A stretch of DNA of 64,000 bases, taken from positions 22,607-86,606 of the forward strand of contig JAFYHC010000045.1 of NCBI GenBank assembly GCA_017539385.1, read 5' to 3'. Positions 52,001 through 60,429 of this stretch are shown here, in pieces; the first letter of the stretch is position 1, and each line of letters starts with the position of its first letter. Source of the DNA: Solobacterium sp. Lineage in GTDB: Bacteria > Bacillota_I > Bacilli_A > Erysipelotrichales > Erysipelotrichaceae. A program made the translations under genes and the position numbers. The notes under the pieces are model-generated. The model saw nothing but the letters and a program-made list of their open reading frames with translations, did not search any database and was not told the DNA's origin.

Positions 52001-53875
52001 TCATTCCAGCCAGTCCGTATAGAGAAGTCCATTCGCAATTAATGAAGACGTAACAAATTCATCCTGTGTTGAATATGGACTGCTTACAAAGGAAATCTTA
52101 TTGACCCCCGACACATCGATCGTGAATTGGGTATTAGGATAATCATACGGAAGATCAAAACTATCGTATAAAATATCATCTAAATAGATCGAGAATAATG
52201 GTACTGCATCATTACCGCTCGCACTTTCACTATCTATGCAAAGAGTAAATACCAAAGTATCATACTGCCCATTCAATTCCACTTCCGCTGTATGATCCAT
52301 CCCATATCCGGAATGGCCATAAAGAGAAATAAAGTTGGTATATGCATTATTCGACGTATCATACAGAGGAACACCGGATGTGTTTGAAGGATCATACAAA
52401 TATCCCAGAGAGTCCGGCCAGTGTGCCTGGATCTGTGCAATAAACTCATCCACGTCCTCGATCATTACCTGATCTTCCATTCCGCCGTATTCTTCTTTTA
52501 CATCCTCCAGAATATCGATTGCCTTCTGGTATTCATGTCTTTGGACAAGCAGTTTGGCCATGTTCAATTTGGATGCAATGGTAAAACTGGAAGGCCGTCC
52601 GTCTGCCGGTTCATATTGCCCGGCAGTATTTTCTTTTTTTGTGCTCTCCTTATTACTATCGTCTCTTATTACAGTTGCAGTGGATTCTTCTTTGGCTAAC
52701 GGCTTTATAGTATTTATTTTAGGTATATACACCGCAGCCATTCTTTCTTTTTTCAGTGTTTCAGCTTCGATCCATTTCGGAACTAATAGACCGCCGCAAG
52801 CCGCAAGAAAAATAACGAGAGCGGGAATAACCCATATGGTTTTTCTTCTCTTCTTTCCAAATTGTCTTACCGTTTCTCCGTCTTCCGTTGCGTATACCGT
52901 GTGACCGTTTTTCTCTTTTCTATGTGTGTTTTCTTTCTCGAAGACACTCTGCAGTGCTTTCTGAAACTTAGCAGGTGTTTGGTATCTGTTCTTCGGATCA
53001 AACGCACATGCCTTCTGCAGGACAGCCCACATCTCATCCGATGCATTTGCCGGACGCGGAAGATCCTCTCCCTGCATGCGCAGACGAAGAGCCTGTGTCC
53101 GCTCTTTCGGCGTATAGATCTGCTTCGAAGGATCCAGGAACGGCAGCCGGTTATTATTCAGGCATTTATACAGAACAAGACCAAGGGAATATACATCTAC
53201 AGATGCATCATAATGTGTTCTTCGCTCAATCTCCGGAGCCATGTAATTGAACGTGCCTCTCTGTGACATCGAAGACGACATATCTTCCAATTGCCGTGCG
53301 ATGCCAAAATCACCCAGTTTGAAGACACCATATTCCGTCACAAAGATATTCTCCGGTTTAATATCCCGGTGAATGATGTTCTTTTCTGCACATACATTCA
53401 GTGCATTGCATATGTCCAAGCCAACCTTCGCGACATCTTTTTCAGATAATTCATGTGTCCCGGTATATTCAGCGAATGGCTTCAGCAGCTCCATGCGGAT
53501 CAGAATGATAAAACCAACTTCATAGATCTTCTCCACGACCTTGAAGTCTTCGATCGCTACGATATTCGCACATCCCTTCAGAGATTCCATCATCTGGATC
53601 TCATTGACGACATCATTGACCAGATGCATGAAATACATCTTCGTTTCATTTGCAGTCATGCCATCTGTCATCATCGCATTCACTTCTGCTTTATCCGCAG
53701 GAATGGATATGATCTTTACAGCTGATTCACTGCGTACATTGTATTCTTCCTTTACTGCCCGATAGACATGACCATATGAGCCATTGCCCAGTTCTTCTTC
53801 GATCTTCCAGTCCGGCCATACCTTCTGTGCCGCATCCAGCATCTCTTTCTCTGCTGAAGCATACTCGTCTGTCAT
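52001..53875 (-). CDS. Membrane Ser/Thr protein kinase with NPCBM-like outside domain
   Basis: A 624-residue receptor-like kinase. Residues about 24-290 are a complete Hanks-type kinase: ELGNGSYGHVYRA, SAVKIISI (catalytic Lys), IIHRDIKPENIFV, LGDFGIARQ and GTFNYMAPE. A single membrane helix, IWVIPALVIFLAACGGLLVP, stands near residue 350. Outside it a helical segment (NMAKLLVQRHEYQKAIDILE) precedes a C-terminal beta sandwich with DTLVFTLCIDSESA, VPLFSIYLDDILYDSFDLPY and INKISFV-like strands (VSGVNKISFV), resembling the NPCBM carbohydrate-binding module. PASTA repeats, usual in such kinases, are missing. The ATG at 53875 has GGGGGGAT. It likely reads a wall sugar and signals to the partner gene just downstream. 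Confidence 0.87.
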   Translation of the reverse strand: MTDEYASAEKEMLDAAQKVWPDWKIEEELGNGSYGHVYRAVKEEYNVRSESAVKIISIPADKAEVNAMMTDGMTANETKMYFMHLVNDVVNEIQMMESLKGCANIVAIEDFKVVEKIYEVGFIILIRMELLKPFAEYTGTHELSEKDVAKVGLDICNALNVCAEKNIIHRDIKPENIFVTEYGVFKLGDFGIARQLEDMSSSMSQRGTFNYMAPEIERRTHYDASVDVYSLGLVLYKCLNNNRLPFLDPSKQIYTPKERTQALRLRMQGEDLPRPANASDEMWAVLQKACAFDPKNRYQTPAKFQKALQSVFEKENTHRKEKNGHTVYATEDGETVRQFGKKRRKTIWVIPALVIFLAACGGLLVPKWIEAETLKKERMAAVYIPKINTIKPLAKEESTATVIRDDSNKESTKKENTAGQYEPADGRPSSFTIASKLNMAKLLVQRHEYQKAIDILEDVKEEYGGMEDQVMIEDVDEFIAQIQAHWPDSLGYLYDPSNTSGVPLYDTSNNAYTNFISLYGHSGYGMDHTAEVELNGQYDTLVFTLCIDSESASGNDAVPLFSIYLDDILYDSFDLPYDYPNTQFTIDVSGVNKISFVSSPYSTQDEFVTSSLIANGLLYTDWLE

Positions 53876-53901
53876 TGTAATCCCCCCATAAGCCCTAATC
53901 G

Positions 53902-53928
53902 TTAGCATATCACAAAACACAGCAAGTC
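53902..53928 (-). promoter_or_regulatory. Promoter of the membrane kinase operon
   Basis: On the minus strand TTGACT (53923-53928) lies before TGATATGCT, an extended -10 (TATGCT at 53902-53907). The 15-base spacer is short, so the extended -10 probably carries the promoter. Confidence 0.45.
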
Positions 53929-54018
53929 AAATAATCGACATATTCGATATAACGTATTTTTATTCCTGCACAGATGTCCCCTTGTAACTGTTTTGAGCTT
54001 TGCAGATTCTGATTCTTC

Positions 54019-54058
54019 AAAAAAAAGGAATATCCTCAGCTTTTTCCGAGGATATTCC
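54019..54058 (-). terminator. Strong terminator after the 2085-residue surface protein gene
   Basis: An 11-base perfect stem GGAATATCCTC / GAGGATATTCC with a ten-base loop, then eight Ts on the minus strand. Confidence 0.92.
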
Positions 54059-54066
54059 AATATGTA

Positions 54067-57000
54067 TTATTTAATACCGTACTTAGCCATGATATTGGCA
54101 AACTCTGTACTGTTGGCAAATCCCTTCATGACAATGTCTCTGGATGTACCAGTCCTGAGTTTGTTCATCCAGTCATTGTATCCGCCGGTATCTGCTTCTC
54201 TTCCAAGGAATGTTCTGTACAGTGTGCGTACATACTGGTCATTGGTCGTGTGCTTGTTCATGTATTCTTCACTATGGAAGAAGCCATTAGACGCTGCGTT
54301 GATCGCCGCCTGCTTCCTGCTCGATGCGGTCAGGATACGGTTACACCAGTCATTCAGTCCGCCTGTATCAGCTTTTCTTCCAAGTACTTCGCTGTAGCAT
54401 CTGCTTACGAACTCCGTGATTCCCTGATTCTGGTCTCTTGGTTCTGTAAGATTGATCGATCCTACTGTAATACCATAATCCGCACAGATCTTTGAGAACT
54501 CTCTGCTGGCTATGAATCCTCGTAATACATATGTCTGTGACATTCCTATATCCAGTTTGGATACCCAGTTCTTCTTTCCTCCTGCATCACTTGCACGGTC
54601 CATCATGACCTGATAGCACATCTCTACGAAGTCTTCATCATTCAGCTTCAGGTTTTTGAATTCCTGCGACGTGAAGAAGAATCGTACTGTAGCAGCTGCT
54701 GAGTTCTTCTTTGTACGAAGACCATTTGTCCATTGCCTGAATCCGCCTGGATCAGCTGTACGGTTGAAGCATAACTTATACAGTCTTCTTACGAAGCCAT
54801 TGATCGGATCTTCGACTGTAACGATACACTTAGCAGATACAGATCCATTTACAGTTGCAGTGATTTCTGCCTGAGCAGGTGTTCCGATACCAGTATCTGC
54901 TACAGCAGTAACTTTACCGGTCTGATCCACTGTCGCAACACTTGGATCACTGGAGGACCATGTCAGTTCTGTTCCTTCAGGAATAACTGTAGCAATCAAT
55001 GTTTCGTTCTTACCAACCCGGAGTGTCAGCTCAGTCTTATTCAGTTCAACAGAATATAGTACCGATTCTGATTCAAATTTGGCTTCAATCACAATATCTT
55101 CATCCGGCATCACAAAACTTGTTTCCATAGAGGTCCTATCAGCAAAGATATCCTGATTATTTGAAGCGCTCCAATGAATGAACTTATAACCTTCAACTTC
55201 CTGTGTCTGTACAGTAACTGTTTTCCCGGCGGGTATTTCAGCACTTAATGTTGGTTCTGCATCAACCAGCAGCAACCCATTTTTAATTGATACTTTATGA
55301 AGTGTGTTGACTGCCGTATCGTATGCAGGTTCTACAGAAATGGAAGAATCATCAATGATTTCATATTCAGAATCCTGGGCACCAGGAATCTCAGCATCAT
55401 ATTCTTTTCCTTCTGTAAGAGGGATATCTTCATAATATGTAGTTCGTGTAATATCTTCATTTTCACTATATTCAGTGATTTGAACATCCATATTGCCGGT
55501 ATCTGTACCAACCAATTTCAACGTATAGTTTTCATCCGTATAGAAACGTATGATCTTTTCGTCACCCTGTCTTCCAATCATTAAGTGATCTTCGTCATAA
55601 TTCTTTAAGAAACCATTAATGACAGATCCAGCAAGATTATTGGAAGAATCGTACACATATACATCTACCGGACAAGCTACATTAATTTGTTTTAATAATG
55701 GATCAATCGGTGAAGGAAGATACTTTGGAATATATGAATAATCCTCTTTTCCAGTGAATGGATTATATCCGTTACTAATATAATTCAGCCATGCTTTAGT
55801 CTCTGTGGAATAAACATTACGGAAGGATGACTGTATATTACGAATCGATTCCTGAGCACTCTTTAATGATCCATCGCCACTTAAATGGGAAATTACCCAA
55901 CTGAGCCCATTATTAACTGTTTTGACAAAAGAATAGGCTTTTTCACAGTCCTCATCTATAGCACTGTATGCGAGCTGAAGTGATAACAAGTAGTTTGAAG
56001 CATTCGTTGTTGTTGGGTTGTTTAAGAAGCGGTTTTTCATGGTTGTATTCGCCGCCTTAAACATCTCTTCAACATCTAAAACAGCCTTCAAATTCCGATA
56101 TGCATCATTAATATCATCTGCTGCAAATAGGAAGTTTGCTATATCCTTTCCACCAGATACGATCGTCATGAATAAACCAACTTTTGGACCAAGGCTTTTG
56201 ATTACATCTTCCCAGATTACTTCTTTAAATAAGTATTTCGCTGATGTTTTTCCTAAAGAAACTCCTTCTTTTAAAAGCATCGTTGAAAAATAATCGGTAT
56301 TCATCGCAGCCAGACAATCAGAAACTGCTGATTTCAAATAAGTATTATTTGTTTTCAGGCTTTCATTGTACACTTCCTGTAATACGGCCTTTGTATACTC
56401 ATTCATATTAGCCAAGACCATATAATTGCAAATGATCTTACTGTAGTCTTCTATGTTATCTACTATTTTAAAAGCTGTAGTAAATCCCTTTAAGACTTCT
56501 CCATACCTAGCTAATAATGGATGTGTTTCCTTAAACCATTTTCCTGTAGAGTCTAAAAGTGTCTTCATTTGCTCGTCTGACAAAGTTTTAAAAGTATTGG
56601 AATCAAGCACATCTATCCCATATGAATTTGACATGCAATCTTGAATAAGCTTAACGATTTTTCCATTATTAGATATACTGTCTTCCACCATATCTTCAAA
56701 AAAGTCAATATCCGCAGAAGCATTAAGAATACTCATTATGATTCCGGTGTAAATATCTTTCGGTTCGAGAACCATTTTTGCAATTGTTGTCGGATCATCA
56801 AGAGCATCCAACGACACCGTAACAGCCTTCCATGCATTCAATGAAAAATCCATCATGTGTTCTTTGCCAGCAGCCAAAAGTGCTTGGGAAGGCGTATCCA
56901 TAGTAAGATATTTATGAATGTTCTCCGCGGGTGCGTTATTATTAGCAGCTAAGAATTGTGCTTGATAGATAATAGAGTTTGGTCCGTCTGTTATCGGCTG

Positions 57001-60000
57001 ATCCTCATCAGATGTCACAATTACTGAAGTTTTCGCTGATAATTCTCCATTTTTCAATGTGAAATCATATTCGCCGCTCTTTAAAGTCTTCGCAGTGATT
57101 TGTACGATATGTGTATTCTCTTCACTAGTAGGAACACTGGCGACCTCCAACACCTCAAATGCGGAAGGCTCACTGATTTCCAGCTCAAAGTTATTGATCT
57201 GATTTCCTTTATACTCTGCCCGCATCTGTAAGACGCTTCCTAATTCTACAGAATATGGTTCATCAGTAAACTGGAGTGATATGTTAACAGGATCTTCTGG
57301 TGTTACAGTATATGTCAGGTACCCGCCTTCTTCATAATGAGCTTTTGTCTTATCAACAACTTTTGCATCAAAGTTTGGCAGACTTGTGCAGTTAGTAAAC
57401 ATATCAGTTGAAGAGGCAACTTTTTCCGTATTCCACTTTTCAGAAACATAGATTATCTGAAGGGAACGATCGTCATAAAACATACCGCTCATATCAGTGA
57501 CATTACTGGTGTCAAAGTTACTGAGATTAAGATTTACCAAGGAGGAGCAATTTGCGAACATACGAGACATAGATCCGACATTATGAGTATCAAAACTGCT
57601 GAGATCCAGATTTGTTAATGAGGAGCAACCAGAAAACATAGATGTCATATTTTCCGCCTTGCCAGTATTTAAATAACGGCCATTAAGACTCGTCAAAGAC
57701 GAACAATCTTTAAACATATTACTCATGTTCTGGACGTTTCTTGTGGTAAACCCATTAAGGTCTATATCAGTCATTTCAGAGCAGCCATTGAACATATTGC
57801 TCATATTTGATGCTCCGCATACTGTTCCTTCAAAAACAACCTTTTTTATTGATTTCCTATGCTTATACCAGGGAACAGAACTTTCGTTTTCCGAAAAAGA
57901 CTCAAATGTGCCATAAGTATCGTTTATCGGACTAATTGTTAAAAGACCTTCTTCGTCCAATTGCCAAATAATCGTATTGGAAAAACCATATTGTATTCCA
58001 GTTATTGATTTAAGCTTCGTTTTTGCAGGAACGTTAGAACCTAAAGCAGAATAAACAGTTTTATTCTGATCGTACATCTTATATGGTAAATCAGTTAACA
58101 AATTGCCAATTACTTGTGGTGTAATCAAATATTCCAATGATTCACATTTATAAAGCATACTGTATGCACCAGAAACATGACTTGTATCAAAGCTGCTAAG
58201 ATCAAGACTGGTTAAGGAAGAGCAATTAGAGAACATATCGCTCATAGATTTAACATTGCTTGTAGTAAAACTTGAAATATCCAGATCCACTAATTCCGAA
58301 CATTGACTAAATGTTTTAGTCATATCTGTAACGTTACTTGTATCAAAGTTGCTTAAATCAAGCTTTGTTAGTGAGGAACAGCCGGAAAACATGTATTCCA
58401 TATATTTCACATTACTTGTATTAAAGTTATGAACATCAATTTCTTTCAGCGAAGAGCAACTCGAAAACATCCGTTCCATGTCTTTAACATTACTGGTATC
58501 AAAACTACTAATATTAAGATTATTTAAACCAGAGCAGTTGCCAAACATTCTTATCATGCTTTCAACATTACCAGTTTTAAAGCCACTTAAATTAAGACTG
58601 GTTAGAGAGGAACACTTCCAAAACATATCTTTCATATCAGTGACTTTACTTGTGTCAAAGCCACTTAGATCAAGACTTGTTAAGGAAGAACAGCCGGAAA
58701 ACATCCCAAACATATCAGTAACATTACTTGTGTCAAAGCTGCTCAAATCAAGACTGGTTAAGGTAGAACACCCATTGAATAAATTACACATGCATGTGAC
58801 ATTACTTGTATCAAAACCGCTTAAATCAAGACTGGTCAAAGAAGAACAGCCAGAAAACATTCCTGAATCTGAAGAACTGCCATTTCTCCATGCAATACCA
58901 CTTAGATTACCTGTATTAAAGTTGCTAAGATCAAGGCTGATTAAGGAAGAACAATTGCTAAACATCATTTCCATGTTTGTAACATTTCGAGTATCAAAAC
59001 TGCTGAGATCCAGATTTGTTAATGAGGAACATTTATAAAACATAGCGCTCATATCTAATACTTTGGCAGTATTGAAACTAGTGAGATCCAGGCTGGTTAA
59101 TGCGGAGCATCTATCGAACATGCTTCCCATATCAGTAACATTACCCGTATGAAAACCACTGAGATCTAGACTTGATAAAGATGAACACCCGTAGAACATG
59201 TTATTCATATTAGCAACATTTCTGGTATCAAAGCTGCTGAGATTAAGGCTTGATAAAGAGGGACAGCTGTAGAACATCTTATTCATATCTGTAACAGAAG
59301 TTGTATCAAAACTACTAAGATCAAGATTGTTCAAGACTTCACACCAATAAAACATATTATGCATATCGGTAACATTGCTGGAATCAAAACTGCCCACATC
59401 AAGACTGGCTAATGACTCGCAGCCTTCAAACATACAGTTCATATCTGTTACTTTTCCAGTATTAAAGTTGCTTACATCCAGGCTGGCCAGACTAATACAA
59501 TAATCAAACATACAGTTCATATCTGTAACATTCCTGGTATCAAAGCCGCTTAAGTCAAGACTCGTTAAATCATTACAATGATCAAACATCATCCCCATAT
59601 CAGTCACATTCATAGTGTTAAAACTACTAACGTCCAAACTTGATAAATCGTAGCATTCACTAAACATCCGATTCATGTTTTTAACATTGCCTGTATCAAA
59701 ACTACTAAGATCAATACTGGCTAACGACTCACAGCCTCTGAACATACCGAACATATTAGTAACGTTACTTGTATTAAACCCGCTAAGATCAAGGCTCGTT
59801 AAAGAAGAACAATTTCTAAACATATCCTGCATATTCTGCACGTTGCTTGTATCAAAGCCGCTAAAATCAATACTGGTTAAGTTAGTACAGAATTCGAACA
59901 TCCACCTCGTGCTAGCATTACCGTAAATTGTTCCTTCAAATTTTACTGTTTTTATACTTTCATTGTATGAAAGCCATGACGGTCTGCTGTCATCATCAGA

Positions 60001-60324
60001 AAATGTCCCGGAATTTCCACTAATCGGACTGAACAGCAGAAGCCCATTGGAGTCCAGTTCCCATTTAACAGTTCCGGAAGTACCAGATGCTACCTCTGTA
60101 ACTTCATTTGTTTCTGCATTCTCTTCAGTTGTTGCTTCAACTTCATTTCTTTGAGTATCATTATCAAGTTTTTTATTTTGCAGAGTCACCTCTTCTTTTA
60201 TAGTGGACTCTGTATTCCCTTTTCCCTCCGCATACACGAAAACGGGCATTGAAAAACTCGATCCAATAACGATACCCAAACTCAAAATTATTGACAAAAC
60301 AGAATTATATTTTTTACTTTTCAT
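54067..60324 (-). CDS. Giant BspA-type (DUF285) surface protein with Big_2 and DUF4214 repeats
   Basis: A 2085-residue secreted protein. The ATG at 60324 follows GGGGGACC, and the signal peptide ends SMPVFVYAEG. Two blocks of DUF285/BspA leucine-rich repeats follow, 22 copies of about 24 residues (FDTSNVTDMxxMFxxCSSLTSLDLSG) and, after a spacer, about five more. A long helical middle (about 1130-1600) has no known family. Then come an InlB-type segment KFIHWSASNNQD, a bacterial Ig-like Big_2 domain (ELTLRVGKNETLIATVIPEG, LTWSSSDPSVATVD) and four DUF4214-type repeats with the LYxxxLgReaDxgGxxxW pattern, ending MAKYGIK. There is no LPXTG motif, so DUF4214 may hold it at the surface. BspA relatives bind host matrix proteins or other bacteria. 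Confidence 0.85.
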   Translation of the reverse strand: MKSKKYNSVLSIILSLGIVIGSSFSMPVFVYAEGKGNTESTIKEEVTLQNKKLDNDTQRNEVEATTEENAETNEVTEVASGTSGTVKWELDSNGLLLFSPISGNSGTFSDDDSRPSWLSYNESIKTVKFEGTIYGNASTRWMFEFCTNLTSIDFSGFDTSNVQNMQDMFRNCSSLTSLDLSGFNTSNVTNMFGMFRGCESLASIDLSSFDTGNVKNMNRMFSECYDLSSLDVSSFNTMNVTDMGMMFDHCNDLTSLDLSGFDTRNVTDMNCMFDYCISLASLDVSNFNTGKVTDMNCMFEGCESLASLDVGSFDSSNVTDMHNMFYWCEVLNNLDLSSFDTTSVTDMNKMFYSCPSLSSLNLSSFDTRNVANMNNMFYGCSSLSSLDLSGFHTGNVTDMGSMFDRCSALTSLDLTSFNTAKVLDMSAMFYKCSSLTNLDLSSFDTRNVTNMEMMFSNCSSLISLDLSNFNTGNLSGIAWRNGSSSDSGMFSGCSSLTSLDLSGFDTSNVTCMCNLFNGCSTLTSLDLSSFDTSNVTDMFGMFSGCSSLTSLDLSGFDTSKVTDMKDMFWKCSSLTSLNLSGFKTGNVESMIRMFGNCSGLNNLNISSFDTSNVKDMERMFSSCSSLKEIDVHNFNTSNVKYMEYMFSGCSSLTKLDLSNFDTSNVTDMTKTFSQCSELVDLDISSFTTSNVKSMSDMFSNCSSLTSLDLSSFDTSHVSGAYSMLYKCESLEYLITPQVIGNLLTDLPYKMYDQNKTVYSALGSNVPAKTKLKSITGIQYGFSNTIIWQLDEEGLLTISPINDTYGTFESFSENESSVPWYKHRKSIKKVVFEGTVCGASNMSNMFNGCSEMTDIDLNGFTTRNVQNMSNMFKDCSSLTSLNGRYLNTGKAENMTSMFSGCSSLTNLDLSSFDTHNVGSMSRMFANCSSLVNLNLSNFDTSNVTDMSGMFYDDRSLQIIYVSEKWNTEKVASSTDMFTNCTSLPNFDAKVVDKTKAHYEEGGYLTYTVTPEDPVNISLQFTDEPYSVELGSVLQMRAEYKGNQINNFELEISEPSAFEVLEVASVPTSEENTHIVQITAKTLKSGEYDFTLKNGELSAKTSVIVTSDEDQPITDGPNSIIYQAQFLAANNNAPAENIHKYLTMDTPSQALLAAGKEHMMDFSLNAWKAVTVSLDALDDPTTIAKMVLEPKDIYTGIIMSILNASADIDFFEDMVEDSISNNGKIVKLIQDCMSNSYGIDVLDSNTFKTLSDEQMKTLLDSTGKWFKETHPLLARYGEVLKGFTTAFKIVDNIEDYSKIICNYMVLANMNEYTKAVLQEVYNESLKTNNTYLKSAVSDCLAAMNTDYFSTMLLKEGVSLGKTSAKYLFKEVIWEDVIKSLGPKVGLFMTIVSGGKDIANFLFAADDINDAYRNLKAVLDVEEMFKAANTTMKNRFLNNPTTTNASNYLLSLQLAYSAIDEDCEKAYSFVKTVNNGLSWVISHLSGDGSLKSAQESIRNIQSSFRNVYSTETKAWLNYISNGYNPFTGKEDYSYIPKYLPSPIDPLLKQINVACPVDVYVYDSSNNLAGSVINGFLKNYDEDHLMIGRQGDEKIIRFYTDENYTLKLVGTDTGNMDVQITEYSENEDITRTTYYEDIPLTEGKEYDAEIPGAQDSEYEIIDDSSISVEPAYDTAVNTLHKVSIKNGLLLVDAEPTLSAEIPAGKTVTVQTQEVEGYKFIHWSASNNQDIFADRTSMETSFVMPDEDIVIEAKFESESVLYSVELNKTELTLRVGKNETLIATVIPEGTELTWSSSDPSVATVDQTGKVTAVADTGIGTPAQAEITATVNGSVSAKCIVTVEDPINGFVRRLYKLCFNRTADPGGFRQWTNGLRTKKNSAAATVRFFFTSQEFKNLKLNDEDFVEMCYQVMMDRASDAGGKKNWVSKLDIGMSQTYVLRGFIASREFSKICADYGITVGSINLTEPRDQNQGITEFVSRCYSEVLGRKADTGGLNDWCNRILTASSRKQAAINAASNGFFHSEEYMNKHTTNDQYVRTLYRTFLGREADTGGYNDWMNKLRTGTSRDIVMKGFANSTEFANIMAKYGIK
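54070..54790 (-). repeat. DUF4214 tail cassette, copy 1
   Basis: Codes for the last 240 or so residues of the giant surface protein. It shares long DNA stretches with 60433-61140 and 63224-63930, for example around EPRDQNQGITEFV and NDQYVRTLYRTFLGREAD. This copy is the most diverged of the three. Confidence 0.8.
57380..57760 (-). repeat. Second DUF285 repeat block, about five units
   Basis: About five units of roughly 72 bases coding FDTSNVTDMSGMF-type repeats, in frame with the giant surface protein and separate from the main block by a spacer of about 370 bases. Confidence 0.8.
58130..59890 (-). repeat. Main DUF285 repeat block, 22 units
   Basis: Twenty-two in-frame tandem units of about 72 bases (24 residues). 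One unit is enlarged by an insert (GIAWRNGSSSDSG) and the last degenerates (FDTSHVSGAYSMLYKC). Coding, not CRISPR: there are no unique spacers. Confidence 0.88.
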
Positions 60325-60374
60325 TTTTGGTCCCCCAACTTGTTTTCGACTAAGAGCAGTAATCTTTTCGAAAA

Positions 60375-60418
60375 ATATACAAACAGCAGAAAACATTACA
60401 TGATGTTTCTGCTGTTTG
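60375..60418 (-). terminator. Terminator after the LRR_5 surface protein gene
   Basis: Long stem AAACAGCAGAAA...ATGTTTCTGCTGTTT (60381-60396 with 60403-60417), with GTATATTTTTC following on the minus strand. Confidence 0.85.
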
Positions 60419-60429
60419 TTTTCATCATA

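Noticed and set aside
52001..53875. PASTA-type PrkC kinase
   Set aside because: The outside region has one helical segment and one beta sandwich and no PASTA repeats.
58130..59890. CRISPR array from the regular 72-base repeats
   Set aside because: The repeats are coding, in frame, diverged from each other and have no unique spacers.
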